A stretch of 59,958 bases of DNA, from NCBI RefSeq assembly GCF_003469205.1, contig NZ_QSIN01000012.1:227-60184 (forward strand), written 5' to 3'. The notes beneath the pieces were generated by a model that saw only the letters and a program-made list of their open reading frames with translations, made no database searches and was not told the origin of the DNA. Of this stretch, positions 11,166-19,863 are shown piece by piece (position 1 is the first letter of the stretch; each line of letters opens with the position of its first letter). This DNA comes from Collinsella sp. AM33-4BH (GTDB lineage: Bacteria; Actinomycetota; Coriobacteriia; Coriobacteriales; Coriobacteriaceae). The position numbers and the translations under genes are program-made.

Positions 11166-11294
11166 ACGTGTCTCCTATCGGTTTTGACCTAAAGCCCAGC
11201 GCAGATGCTCGGGCAATATAAACAAACGTCGTTATGATATACCTACTAGCCTGCGAGATAAACCCCAAAATGAAGGCGTCGTGATGATGCCATC

Positions 11295-11333
11295 CTTTGG
11301 TGCAAAGCAACCTGTCCCCTTTGCACCAAATTA
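11295..11333. repeat. Family-E hairpin, copy E10 (different stem, same loop; abuts a stop codon)
   Basis: Perfect 12-bp stem TTTGGTGCAAAG (11296-11307) / CTTTGCACCAAA (11319-11330) with loop CAACCTGTCCC. The right arm ends at 11330 and the stop codon of the minus-strand membrane-protein gene is 11331-11333. Confidence 0.85.
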
Positions 11334-13520
11334 GGACCAGAGGAGGTCGCTGCGAGTGATGGTGGCGCCGATGGCAAAGGGCATGCAGGCGATAACCGGA
11401 TACAGGTAGCGCATATAGGTCGAACCGTTGCAGGGACCGATCAGACACACGGCGAGCACGCCCAGCAGCGGCACCCAAATGGCCAGCCCGCGCCACGAAT
11501 GGCGGCGCAACAGGTAGACCACCACGGCGATCATAATCCACACGTAAGTAGCCGAGCTCATGGTGAGCGAGATAAACGGGATGCGCTGTACTGCCACGCG
11601 ATACAGGTTGATCAGGTGGTCGCACCAGCGCACAACCTTGCTATCGACCGGATGGAAGTCAAAGTACTTGAGGTTATCGGGCTTCGCCATAATCTCGGCA
11701 CTGCGCGCCGTGCTGTAGACCCACGCATCGCGGGCACTCGGATAAAAGTAGCCGTAGTAGTTATTGATGAGCGCCGAGATGTAGCACTCGGGATCCTTTT
11801 TGAACATCTGCGCCCAGACCTCAAAATAGGCCTTGATGTCCTCCTGCGAGGCGTACTCGTTAAAGCAATTTTTGACGGCGTCCGACTTATCCGGGTTGTA
11901 GCGGCGGCCCAGATTGTCGTACTTGAGCACACGGTCGATCACGGCACGCTCATCGTCGGTCACCAAGCCGTCGCGAGGAGCCTCCACGATAGTGCCGTCC
12001 TCCTTAACCGTAGGGTTGACACCCGAGTTGAGGCCGTCGTGCTTTTGGACGAAACGAGCCGTCTGCTGGAACGGAATCGAGAGGATTTCGCGCTTGGAAC
12101 TAGGCGTAATGTCGTGCGCCGGCATAAACACCTTGGTGAAGTACATATTAGAGGCAAGGCAGAGTCCAAGCACCGCAAGAACTCCCATCCAGCGGAAACG
12201 CGGGATGGCGCCCGAAGGCGCAGCACCGGCCTGCTTGACTGCACGACGAGCCACATGCGCGTCCCATGCGCAAAACGCCGCCGCGATTACGCATGCCGCC
12301 AGGGGAAACACCAGGCCGCCGTTGCGCAGAAACGTGGAACCCATGGCACCCAGAGCGAGCAGCAGCCAGTCATGGCGCGCAAAGAGCACGGGCCTCTGTT
12401 CGCCCGCACGCTCGGCATTGGCATCGCGACGGGGCAGGCCGCAGGCCACGAGCTTCACGGTCTGCACCAACAGCACCAAAAACGCGTCGGTAAACAGCAC
12501 ATCTTTGGTAAGCAGGGCCGCGTAGTTGGAGAACATGGGCATAAACACAAAGAACAGCAAGATCACGCCGCGGATCGGCAAGCTCACGCCCAGCTTGCGC
12601 AGCGACGAGATGGAATAGGCCATGCAGGCGGCCGTGATGACGAACTGAGCGCAGGTGTAGATGGCAAGACCTGCGTTGGCACTGTTGAACAGTGAAAGCC
12701 CCAGCTGGACGCACGAACCGATGATAGCCGTGTGCACCACGGGGTGATGTCCGTTGAGCAACACATTGGGATTGAGCAGACGCAAGTAATCACTCGTGCC
12801 GTTGGGGTAGTTGAACCACTGGCGAATCTGCGCACCCGTATCTCCCATAAAAAGGCCGGGCAGCGAAGCGATAAGCGTGGGCGCCCAGGCGATCACAAGC
12901 ACCAGGAAGGGCCCGGCAAAGGGATGGACCGAGAGCACGGCGTGAGCCACACGCCATACGCGGCCAAAGTGCGCTTCGGAAAACGGAATGCGCCGAGAGC
13001 TCAGCCAATCTAGACACTCAAAAGCCAGGTAGAAGGCAACGACCGCCAAGAGCATCCAGCCCGCACCGCCTATCCAGGCGCAGATGATGCGAGCCTTGTC
13101 GCCGAGTACGATCTCGGCAGAATCGGTGAGGTCGTAGCTGCGGCCAAACACCATGCAGACGGCAAAGAACAGCGACGGAAGGATCACCGAAGGACGCCAA
13201 GCATCGCCGCGGCCAAAGAATACGTAGCGAAACGGCAGAGTGAGCAGGCAGGCAAGCGCAAGCAGCATGACCGCGTCGGTATGGCCGGCAAACGAGAGGA
13301 GCACCTCGTAGCACACGTACAGCATGCCCGAGGCTTTGGGGTCAATCGCCAAGACTGCGTTGCTCGAGACCGGCGCGGGATCGATGGAAAACGCCGTGGT
13401 CGCCAACAGCGCGAGCAGAAATGCGATGAGCGTCTGCTTGGCGGGGTAGCGCTTAAACCAAACAATGCGAGCGGCGTCGCGCGCAGCTGTTGTGGAGAGG
13501 TCGGAATCCTTCACAGTCAA
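11331..13520 (-). CDS. Large polytopic membrane protein (GT-C-like / DUF6020-like)
   Basis: 729 aa with about 12-14 hydrophobic segments spread over the whole length (e.g. AKQTLIAFLLALLATTAF, FLVLVIAWAPTLIASLPGLF). A polar, probably extracytoplasmic stretch of about 150 residues occupies positions 490-640 and contains paired basic/acidic motifs. The overall plan (many helices, an early extracytoplasmic Asp near FMGDTGAQIRQW, a large late loop) resembles GT-C type lipid-linked sugar transferases and the DUF6020 family. No specific catalytic motif is certain. The start with MTVKDSDL lies 15 nt from a family-E hairpin, and the stop codon abuts another. Confidence 0.7.
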   Translation of the reverse strand: MTVKDSDLSTTAARDAARIVWFKRYPAKQTLIAFLLALLATTAFSIDPAPVSSNAVLAIDPKASGMLYVCYEVLLSFAGHTDAVMLLALACLLTLPFRYVFFGRGDAWRPSVILPSLFFAVCMVFGRSYDLTDSAEIVLGDKARIICAWIGGAGWMLLAVVAFYLAFECLDWLSSRRIPFSEAHFGRVWRVAHAVLSVHPFAGPFLVLVIAWAPTLIASLPGLFMGDTGAQIRQWFNYPNGTSDYLRLLNPNVLLNGHHPVVHTAIIGSCVQLGLSLFNSANAGLAIYTCAQFVITAACMAYSISSLRKLGVSLPIRGVILLFFVFMPMFSNYAALLTKDVLFTDAFLVLLVQTVKLVACGLPRRDANAERAGEQRPVLFARHDWLLLALGAMGSTFLRNGGLVFPLAACVIAAAFCAWDAHVARRAVKQAGAAPSGAIPRFRWMGVLAVLGLCLASNMYFTKVFMPAHDITPSSKREILSIPFQQTARFVQKHDGLNSGVNPTVKEDGTIVEAPRDGLVTDDERAVIDRVLKYDNLGRRYNPDKSDAVKNCFNEYASQEDIKAYFEVWAQMFKKDPECYISALINNYYGYFYPSARDAWVYSTARSAEIMAKPDNLKYFDFHPVDSKVVRWCDHLINLYRVAVQRIPFISLTMSSATYVWIMIAVVVYLLRRHSWRGLAIWVPLLGVLAVCLIGPCNGSTYMRYLYPVIACMPFAIGATITRSDLLWS

Positions 13521-13534
13521 AAAAGCCTTTCTAG

Positions 13535-13591
13535 AAACCTGCCAAAAAGGGACAGGTTTATTTTGGCAGGTTTTATCTGGGAAAACGTTAC
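13535..13591. repeat. Family-E hairpin, copy E2 (upstream of the membrane-protein gene)
   Basis: Minus-strand oriented copy: stem AAACCTGCCAAAA (13535-13547) / TTTTGGCAGGTTT (13561-13573) with the GGGACAGG loop, and flank GTTTTCCCAGATA to 13587. Its gene-facing arm ends 15 nt from the start of the minus-strand gene at 13520. Confidence 0.85.
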
Positions 13592-13614
13592 GGTTCTGTC
13601 ATTGTTGCCCAGCA

Positions 13615-13652
13615 AACCACCACAAAGGTGCCTGTCCCCTTTGTGGTGGTTA
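13615..13652. repeat. Family-E hairpin, copy E8 (ACCACCACAAAGG stem; contains the lgt stop codon)
   Basis: 14-bp stem AACCACCACAAAGG (13615-13628) / CCTTTGTGGTGGTT (13638-13651), loop TGCCTGTCC. The last two bases of the right arm and the next base form the lgt stop codon (13650-13652). A near copy with the same stem lies at 36523-36558. Confidence 0.85.
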
Positions 13653-14471
13653 GACGTCCAGGTAGATACGCTGGGGACGATTGCGGTGTCGGGCGAAGAT
13701 GATGAGCGCCAGGCCGGCGATCACGAGCGGCAAACTCAGCAGCTGGCCCATGGTGATAACGCCTCCCAGCAGATAGCCCAGCTGCGCATCGGGCACGCGC
13801 ACAAACTCAATCAAAAAGCGAACGATGCCGTAGCCCATCACAAAGACGCCCATAAACGTACCCTGGGGCAGCAGCGGTTTTTTGCGACTGAGCACCTGCA
13901 GGATGCAAAAGAGCACAATGCCCTCTAGAAACGCCTCGTAGAGCTGGGAGGGATGGCGCGGCATATCGCCCGCGGTGCCGCCAAAGACCACACCCCAGGG
14001 CAGATCGGTCGGCTTACCCCACAGCTCGCCGTTGACGAAATTGGCGCAGCGTCCCAGGCACAGCGCCAGCGGAGCGCCGATAACGGCAAGGTCGGCGACG
14101 GTCCAGGCGTCGAGCTTATACATGCGGCACACGATGATGCCGCCCAAGATGCCGCCGACCAGGCCACCGTGGAAGCTCATGCCGCCCTCGTTGGTGGCAA
14201 AGATCTCGAGCGGGTGGGTCCAATAGTAGCCATCGCCGTAAAAGACGACGTAAAACAGGCGCGCGCCGATGATGAGGCCAAAGACCGCGCCGACCACGAC
14301 GCTCGTCAGGTCATCAATCGTAATGTTGAAGCCCCAACGACGCTGCGTGCGGTACATAACGACCGCCGTGAGCAGAGCACCGACCACGTAGGCCAGGCCG
14401 TACCAGTAGATGGTGATGGGGCCCGCCGAGATCGCGACGGGATCAAGCATATGGTAGAGGTCGTTGAGCAT
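13650..14471 (-). CDS. lgt: Prolipoprotein diacylglyceryl transferase Lgt
   Basis: Integral membrane enzyme that transfers diacylglycerol from phosphatidylglycerol to the lipobox cysteine of prolipoproteins. It is 273 aa with about seven membrane segments. The Lgt signature is visible in SFHGGLVGGILGG and GRCANFVNGELWGKPTDLPWG (split here at Gly/Pro). ATG 14471 is chosen because GGGGGATC precedes it; the next upstream ATG (14498) has no ribosome site. The lipoprotein at 36674 in this window is one likely client. It ends at a family-E hairpin. Confidence 0.96.
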   Translation of the reverse strand: MLNDLYHMLDPVAISAGPITIYWYGLAYVVGALLTAVVMYRTQRRWGFNITIDDLTSVVVGAVFGLIIGARLFYVVFYGDGYYWTHPLEIFATNEGGMSFHGGLVGGILGGIIVCRMYKLDAWTVADLAVIGAPLALCLGRCANFVNGELWGKPTDLPWGVVFGGTAGDMPRHPSQLYEAFLEGIVLFCILQVLSRKKPLLPQGTFMGVFVMGYGIVRFLIEFVRVPDAQLGYLLGGVITMGQLLSLPLVIAGLALIIFARHRNRPQRIYLDV

Positions 14472-14498
14472 ATCGATCCCCCTGCTCCCTACATACAA

Positions 14499-14531
14499 AT
14501 GCGGCCGCGGGCCTTACGCTCGCAGCCGCAT
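14499..14531 (-). terminator. Terminator hairpin downstream of the NifU-domain gene
   Basis: ATGCGGC / GCCGCAT outer stem (14499-14505 and 14525-14531) with an inner GCG/CGC pairing, followed by TTTGT on the minus strand. Confidence 0.6.
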
Positions 14532-14580
14532 ATTTGGGCGTAACGTCTATGCGAAGCGTACCGTCCGCAGCTTTCGCATC

Positions 14581-14859
14581 TTAGAACGGCGCGTACTCGT
14601 CGTACAGGTCCTCGGCCTCGCCGGAAGCATTGACCTGCTCAACGCGGGTAACGCCGGGCACATGCTCCTTCAGGATGCGCTCGATACCCATGGAAAGGGT
14701 TAGCGAGCTCATGGGGCAGCCGGCGCAGGCGCCCTGCAGCTCCAACTTGACAACACCCTCGTCGTCGACGCCCACATACTCCATATCGCCGCCATCGGCC
14801 TGCAGGTTGGGGCGAATCTCTTCAAGAACCTTCTTAAGCAGCTCTTCGTTAACAGCCAC
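14581..14859 (-). CDS. NifU C-terminal domain Fe-S scaffold protein
   Basis: 92 aa from a GTG start with AAGGAG 6 nt upstream. The whole protein is one NifU-type domain: LQADGGDMEYVGVDDEG followed by GACAGCPMSSLTLSMGIERIL, where the CxxC pair would bind a transient [4Fe-4S] cluster between subunits. Predicted role is cytosolic Fe-S cluster assembly or carriage. It stands between lgt and the dCMP deaminase with its own terminator and is probably monocistronic. Confidence 0.93.
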   Translation of the reverse strand: MAVNEELLKKVLEEIRPNLQADGGDMEYVGVDDEGVVKLELQGACAGCPMSSLTLSMGIERILKEHVPGVTRVEQVNASGEAEDLYDEYAPF

Positions 14860-15029
14860 AGGGGCTCCTTTCTCACAATAACGCGGGCACGCCCGCGGAC
14901 AGGGGCTATGTTACTACAGCCATGTACCCGCTTAGGCGCCAGCCATGCGTGCGGACACGACTTTCACGAGCAGTCAATTTGGGACGGGGCTCTTTTGGCT
15001 GTTTTGCCGCCAGCTGGCGTTGGCACGCG

Positions 15030-15554
15030 CTACTGCCGAGCCTGTCCCCCGGTACCAATCTGGACATCGACGATGACCTGGCGGTAGCTGATGCCGCAGG
15101 AGTCGAGAATGCGGCGGCTGATACGGCCGTCATCGGTGTCGGCATATTTATTGTCGAGGTAGACGACCTCGCCCACGCCCACCTGCGCCAGGATCTTGGC
15201 GCAGTCGTGGCACGGGAACAGCGTGACGTAAACCGTGGAACCCTCGAGGTCCTTGAGCGAGCCACGGTAGTTGAGCACGGCGTTGGCCTCGGCATGGACC
15301 ACGTAGTTGTGCTTGTCCTGCAGCGGGTCATCGCTCGTACCCCACGGGAAAAAGTCGTCGTTGAGCGCCGAGGGCGTGCCGTTGTAACCCACCGAAAGGA
15401 TGCGGTGGTTGGTGCTGGCGATGCACGCTCCCACCTGCGTGTTGGGGTCCTTGCTGCGGCGCTGCGCGGCGATGGCCACGCTCATAAAGAACTCGTCCCA
15501 GCTAATAACGTCGCGGCGCTTGCCCGACGCGGTTTGATGAAGATCGTCCGACAT
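15030..15554 (-). CDS. Deoxycytidylate (dCMP) deaminase family protein
   Basis: Zinc-dependent deaminase, probably dCMP to dUMP for thymidylate supply; 174 aa from ATG 15554 (GGAGG upstream). Zinc motif HAEANAVLNYRG (His/Glu) and PCHDCAK (two Cys) are present, with the family's SKDPNTQVGACI and SVGYNGTP blocks near the N-terminus. ComEB-type competence proteins share this fold. The last residues (IGTGGQARQ) are encoded by DNA with GGGGGACAGG, like the loop of the family-E hairpins, so the C-terminus may derive from a decayed copy. Confidence 0.93.
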   Translation of the reverse strand: MSDDLHQTASGKRRDVISWDEFFMSVAIAAQRRSKDPNTQVGACIASTNHRILSVGYNGTPSALNDDFFPWGTSDDPLQDKHNYVVHAEANAVLNYRGSLKDLEGSTVYVTLFPCHDCAKILAQVGVGEVVYLDNKYADTDDGRISRRILDSCGISYRQVIVDVQIGTGGQARQ

Positions 15555-15635
15555 GGCAGACACCTCCGCAATCGCAATAGTTTGGCCCATTGTAGCAGGT
15601 GAAAGGTGGGGGCGCTTATCCCACAGCCCCTCGCC

Positions 15636-16487
15636 CTACGCGCGGCGGGGCTTTTGGCTGATGCGGTAGAGCTCGGCGAGACCCCGCAACGTCAGCGCGT
15701 CGTCTACCGTCAGGCTATGGCCGACCAGCGCCGCAAGTGCCTCGGCATCGTCGCCGGTAATGACGATGGGCACATCGCCCTCCCCCGCGGCCTTGGTCGC
15801 GCGCATCTCGGCAAGCACCATGTCGAGCATTCCGTCGATGCGGGCTACCTCGCCCAAAACCACACCCGAGCGCATGGCCTCGCGCGTGTTGCGTCCGATG
15901 ACGTGCGTTGGCGCCGAGGGCTCAACCTGGGGTAGGCGCGCTGCTGCCGCCGAAAGCGAACGGGCGCCGAGGGCCAGGCCTGGCGCGATAACGCCGCCCA
16001 CAAAGGTACCGTGCGCGTCGATGACCTCGATATTGGTCGTCGTGCCCAGGTCAATCACGATGCACGGCGAGCCGTAGACGGCGCGGGCCGCCACGGCATC
16101 GGCGATGCGGTCGGGACCGATCTCGGCCGGATCGTCGTAGTGCACGGGTATGCCGGTCTTAAGTCCCGGCCCCACGGTGAGCACGCGCCCCGTGCAGGTG
16201 CGGGAAAGTGCCGCCTTCCACGGGCGCTCGAGCGCCGGGACTACACAGCTCAGCACGGCCGCGGCGGGTGCAAGCACCCCGGGCACACCTGCATCGGCGG
16301 CGAGCGCGCCCATGACCTGTACAAGTCGCATGCGTGCCTCGTCGGCCGTAATGCTCGACGGCGTCGTGATCTCGCATGTCGCAAGCGGACATTCCTGCGC
16401 CGCGGCCGAATCCTCTGCAAACAGGCCAAAGCGAATGAACGTGTTGCCCACGTCGACCGTCAATATATATGCGCACCCATTAAGCAT
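15636..16487 (-). CDS. coaX: Type III pantothenate kinase
   Basis: First step of coenzyme A synthesis: ATP-dependent phosphorylation of pantothenate, cytosolic. It is 283 aa from ATG 16487 with AAGGAG 8 nt upstream. ASKHA-fold motifs: phosphate-binding VDVGNTFIRFGLF at about residues 10-22, IGPDRIADAVAA in the middle and the acidic DLGTTTNIEVID block. A longer in-frame start at 16541 has no ribosome site. Length and motifs match the type III family (about 255-270 aa). Confidence 0.95.
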   Translation of the reverse strand: MLNGCAYILTVDVGNTFIRFGLFAEDSAAAQECPLATCEITTPSSITADEARMRLVQVMGALAADAGVPGVLAPAAAVLSCVVPALERPWKAALSRTCTGRVLTVGPGLKTGIPVHYDDPAEIGPDRIADAVAARAVYGSPCIVIDLGTTTNIEVIDAHGTFVGGVIAPGLALGARSLSAAAARLPQVEPSAPTHVIGRNTREAMRSGVVLGEVARIDGMLDMVLAEMRATKAAGEGDVPIVITGDDAEALAALVGHSLTVDDALTLRGLAELYRISQKPRRA

Positions 16488-16535
16488 CGTCGGCGCTCCT
16501 TTCGTCTGCCCAGCAGTATATCGCCTACCTAAACC

Positions 16536-16553
16536 AGTCATCCCAAAATGACT
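16536..16553. promoter_or_regulatory. Small dyad between divergent coaX and OPT genes
   Basis: AGTCAT-CCCAAA-ATGACT, a perfect 6-bp dyad with a 6-nt spacer in the divergent intergenic region. It could be an operator for either gene; no regulator is adjacent. Confidence 0.3.
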
Positions 16554-16679
16554 AGCTTGCGGCTATACTGGTGCGCGGTCGTTTGCGAGCTCACGCGGCG
16601 GCCCTTGGTAACCCGACTTCCCGCGCCGTATCCGTAACGGCGCTCCCGGGGGAAGCGGATATACGCAAAGGAGTTCTAT

Positions 16680-18383
16680 ATGAGCAATCCCTCGAACCGC
16701 GCTTCGATGCGCGGGCAACTCACGCTGCGCGGCGTCGTCATAGGCGTCCTTGGCTGCGTGATCATCACGGCAAGCTCGGCCTACACGGCCCTCAAGATGG
16801 GTGCACTCCCCTGGCCGATCGTCTTCGCTGCCGTCATCTCGCTGTTCTTCCTGAAGCTCATGGGCAACGCCAGCCTCAACGAGGCAAACGTCACCCATAC
16901 CATCATGTCCGCAGGCGCCATGGTCGCCGGCGGCCTGGCGTTTACCATCCCGGGCGCCTGGATGCTGGGCTATGCCGACCAGATCAGCTGGCTCGACATG
17001 TTTATCGTGGCACTCGTCGGCACCATCTTGGGCCTGCTGGCAACGGCGCTCATCCACCGCCACTTTATCGTGGACGCCGCGCTGGAGTTTCCCACCGGCA
17101 ATGCCGCAGCTCAGACACTGCGCGCCACCGAGGCCGGCGGCAAGACCGGCAAGCAGCTCTTTGGCTCCATGGCCATCGCAGGCATCTACAGCGTGCTTCG
17201 CGACGCTCTGGGCGTGGTGCCCAGCATGCTGTGCACGCTCAATATCCCCGGCGTGACCTTTGCCATCTATAACTCGCCCATGCTGCTCTCCATCGGCTTT
17301 TTGGTTGGCTTCGCCCCGGTTGCCTTCTGGTTTGCCGGCGCGCTGCTAGGTAACTTTGGCATCATCGTGGGCGGCACCGCTGCCGGTCTATTCGACGTTG
17401 TGACTGCGCAAGGCATCGTCAAATCGCTCGGCATGGGCCTCATGATGGGCTTTGGCGTCGCCGTCGTCCTCAAGGACATCCTGCCGCAGGTCGCCGGCAT
17501 CGTCCGCGGTCTTGCCGCCGACAGCTCCACCGACACCGACGAGCAGTCGCTCATCTCGGGCTCCCTTAAGCTCGACGCCGGCATCATCGGCCTGGGCGCT
17601 GCCGCCATCGCCGTGATCGTCGCCATCGCGCTCGACCTTGGTCCCGTCCCGGCCGTCATCGTGACGCTGTTCACCTTTGTCACTACCATTATGAGCGCAC
17701 AGAGCTGCGGCCAGACGGGCATCGACCCCATGGAGATCTTTGGCCTCATCGTCATGCTCATCGTGGCTGCCTTCGCACAGATCGCTCAGGTCAAGCTGTT
17801 CTTTATCGCCGGCATCGTAGCCGTGGCGTGCGGCCTTGCGGGCGACGTCATGAACGACTTTAAAGCCGGCGCCGTGCTGGGCACCAACCCGCGTGCACAG
17901 TGGATCGGCCAGGCCATCGGCGGCATCGTGGGCGCCCTGGTCGCCGCAGCCGTCATGGTCGCGCTCGTCACCGCCTATGGCCCGGACGCCTTTGGCCCCG
18001 ACAAGAGCTTTGTTGCCGCGCAGGCAAGCGTTGTCGCCACCATGGTCTCGGGCATCCCAAGCGTGCCGTGGTTCGTTGGCGGCTTTATCGCCGGCATCGT
18101 CATGTACTGGCTCGGCATTCCGGCCATGATGATCGGCCTGGGCGTGTACCTGCCGTTCTACATGTCACTCACGGCATTCCTGGGCTCCTGCGTCAAGCTC
18201 GCCTACGACAAGTGGGCCGCACGCCGCGACGCCACTGCCGGTCTTTCGGACGAGGAGAAGGCTGCCAAGGACGCCGCCTTCCAGGAGCAGGGCCTGGTTG
18301 TCGCCAGCGGCCTGCTGGGCGGCGAGTCCATCGTCGGCGTTATCCTGGCGTTTGTCTCCGTGGGCTTAAGCCTGCTGGGGTAG
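16680..18383 (+). CDS. OPT family oligopeptide transporter
   Basis: Proton-coupled peptide (or peptide-like metal chelate) uptake through the inner membrane is the family's role; substrate not determinable. 567 aa, about 14 hydrophobic segments. OPT-type blocks are TLRGVVIGVLGCVIITASSAYTAL near the N-terminus (the stretch LTLRGVVIGV with Gly-rich follow-up), FPTGNAAAQTLRATE at about 140, and SAQSCGQTGIDPMEIFG at about 340. AAAGGAG lies 7 nt before the ATG. It is followed by a strong terminator (18410-18446), so it is a single-gene unit. Confidence 0.92.
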   Translation: MSNPSNRASMRGQLTLRGVVIGVLGCVIITASSAYTALKMGALPWPIVFAAVISLFFLKLMGNASLNEANVTHTIMSAGAMVAGGLAFTIPGAWMLGYADQISWLDMFIVALVGTILGLLATALIHRHFIVDAALEFPTGNAAAQTLRATEAGGKTGKQLFGSMAIAGIYSVLRDALGVVPSMLCTLNIPGVTFAIYNSPMLLSIGFLVGFAPVAFWFAGALLGNFGIIVGGTAAGLFDVVTAQGIVKSLGMGLMMGFGVAVVLKDILPQVAGIVRGLAADSSTDTDEQSLISGSLKLDAGIIGLGAAAIAVIVAIALDLGPVPAVIVTLFTFVTTIMSAQSCGQTGIDPMEIFGLIVMLIVAAFAQIAQVKLFFIAGIVAVACGLAGDVMNDFKAGAVLGTNPRAQWIGQAIGGIVGALVAAAVMVALVTAYGPDAFGPDKSFVAAQASVVATMVSGIPSVPWFVGGFIAGIVMYWLGIPAMMIGLGVYLPFYMSLTAFLGSCVKLAYDKWAARRDATAGLSDEEKAAKDAAFQEQGLVVASGLLGGESIVGVILAFVSVGLSLLG

Positions 18384-18409
18384 GCCGAACAACAACGCAC
18401 CAGCGCAGA

Positions 18410-18446
18410 GCGCGGGGTCGGAATCAAACCGGCCCCGCGCTTTTTT
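18410..18446 (+). terminator. Rho-independent terminator of the OPT gene
   Basis: Stem GCGCGGGGTCGG / CCGGCCCCGCGC (18410-18421 and 18429-18440), loop AATCAAA, then six T. Textbook structure. Confidence 0.95.
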
Positions 18447-18522
18447 GTCTATTTGACTCTTATGATCCTCACGGCGTTTTAGCCATGTCGATTGTCCTGA
18501 CTTCCAGGTCAACAAACCTTGT

Positions 18523-18551
18523 CTGACACCTCGCCTAACGCGGTGTAGAGT
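18523..18551 (+). promoter_or_regulatory. Candidate sigma-70 promoter of the DUF389 gene
   Basis: CTGACA (18523-18528), 17-nt spacer, TAGAGT (18546-18551), about 48 nt before the ATG. Confidence 0.5.
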
Positions 18552-18598
18552 AAAGACGACAGACGCAAGAAGCGGCTCAGAAGCTAAACGAGGTAAGC

Positions 18599-19738
18599 AT
18601 GGAACTCGACAAACAACAGATCAAGCGGCTGCGCGAGCGTCATCATCGTCGTCACGGTATACGCCCTGCACACAGCGAGGCCATGGAGAATGCCACCCGT
18701 TTCCTTAAGCAGGCGTTCAACATACGCGAGGGACGCGCGCCCTATCACGTGATTCGCAAGCGCTTTGTAAACGGGGCGCGCCTGACTGGCTCGCACTTAT
18801 GCATCCTGATCATTGCCATGTTGATCGCGAGCATCGGCCTCGATATCGACTCGGACATTGCCATCGTGGGCGCCATGCTCATCTGTCCGCTCATGGGCTC
18901 GGTCCTTGCCATGGCATACGGCATCGCCACGCTCGACCGCGAGATTGCCGTCGAGGCAATTGCCGGCCTCGCGCTGCAGATGGTCTTTTGTCTAATCACG
19001 TCCACGCTGTACTTTAAGCTCTCGCCCCTTGGCACCACCACGGCCGCCATCATCGACAACTCGACACCGACTGTGTGGGACCTTGCCGTCGCGCTCGCGG
19101 GCGGCTTTGCGGGCGGACTGGGCAACTCGCGCGACCAGGAACCCGCCACGCTCATCGCCGGCGTGGCCGTGGCGACCGCGCTCATGCCGCCCCTGTGCGC
19201 GGCGGGCTATGGCATCGCCATCGCGAGCGGGTCGCTGTTTCTCTCGGCCCTCTACGAGTTTGGCATCAACGTCGTCTTTATCGCGCTGGCGGCCGAAGCC
19301 GTACTACTTCTTTTGCGCGTGCCGCTCAAGCGCGACCTCAACGGCGACGGCATTGTGACCGCCGAGGAAAATGCCGAGGTCGATGAGCTGTCACACAAGG
19401 TGCGCCGCCGCATCATCGTGGGTACGGTGATCTTTGCCATCCCCTGCATCGTCATGACCGCGGGGTCCATTGGCTCGGCACAGGCCGGCGTGCAGGACGG
19501 CTACGGCGTCACCGAAACCACGCGCGAGCTTGCCGCGGTGCTGCCGGGCTTTAAGGATTACACCGTTGCCGTCGAGACCTCGGCCACCGAAGGCGAGGAG
19601 GAGGGCCTTGTCGAGCGCGAGGTTGTCGCCCACGTGACGACAAGCGAGGCGCTTGGGGCACACGACCGCCGTGTAGCCCGCAAGCTCATCGACCTCAATG
19701 TGCCCGAGCTCGATCGCGTGGAGTTTGATGTGCAGTAA
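18599..19738 (+). CDS. DUF389 (TIGR00341-type) membrane protein
   Basis: Unknown function; 379 aa. The DUF389 core runs from about residue 58 to 260, with conserved hydrophobic blocks GAMLICPLMGSVLAMAYG, LAGGFAGGLGNSRDQEPATL and ALMPPLCAAGYGIAIASG. A cytosolic basic N-terminus of about 50 residues precedes, and a polar segment with an EF-hand-like stretch (DLNGDGIVTAEENAEVDE, about 247-264) splits the last membrane helix from the core. A C-terminal soluble domain of about 90 residues follows. GAGG precedes the ATG. The EF-hand-like stretch may bind calcium, but this is inference from pattern only. Confidence 0.88.
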   Translation: MELDKQQIKRLRERHHRRHGIRPAHSEAMENATRFLKQAFNIREGRAPYHVIRKRFVNGARLTGSHLCILIIAMLIASIGLDIDSDIAIVGAMLICPLMGSVLAMAYGIATLDREIAVEAIAGLALQMVFCLITSTLYFKLSPLGTTTAAIIDNSTPTVWDLAVALAGGFAGGLGNSRDQEPATLIAGVAVATALMPPLCAAGYGIAIASGSLFLSALYEFGINVVFIALAAEAVLLLLRVPLKRDLNGDGIVTAEENAEVDELSHKVRRRIIVGTVIFAIPCIVMTAGSIGSAQAGVQDGYGVTETTRELAAVLPGFKDYTVAVETSATEGEEEGLVEREVVAHVTTSEALGAHDRRVARKLIDLNVPELDRVEFDVQ

Positions 19739-19813
19739 TACGCGACGTGGGATGGATGCGCGCAGCCGCGAGTCACGACATGGCGCAGACGTGACGCGGG
19801 CCACGAGCAAATA

Positions 19814-19842
19814 GCGGGGCGCGGTCCATGGCCGCGCTCCGC
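19814..19842 (+). terminator. Terminator-like hairpin after the DUF389 gene
   Basis: GCGGGGCGCGG / CCGCGCTCCGC (19814-19824 and 19832-19842) followed by TCGCTGATTTATT. It lies between convergent genes, so it could serve both strands. Confidence 0.6.
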
Positions 19843-19863
19843 TCGCTGATTTATTGCCGTGAA

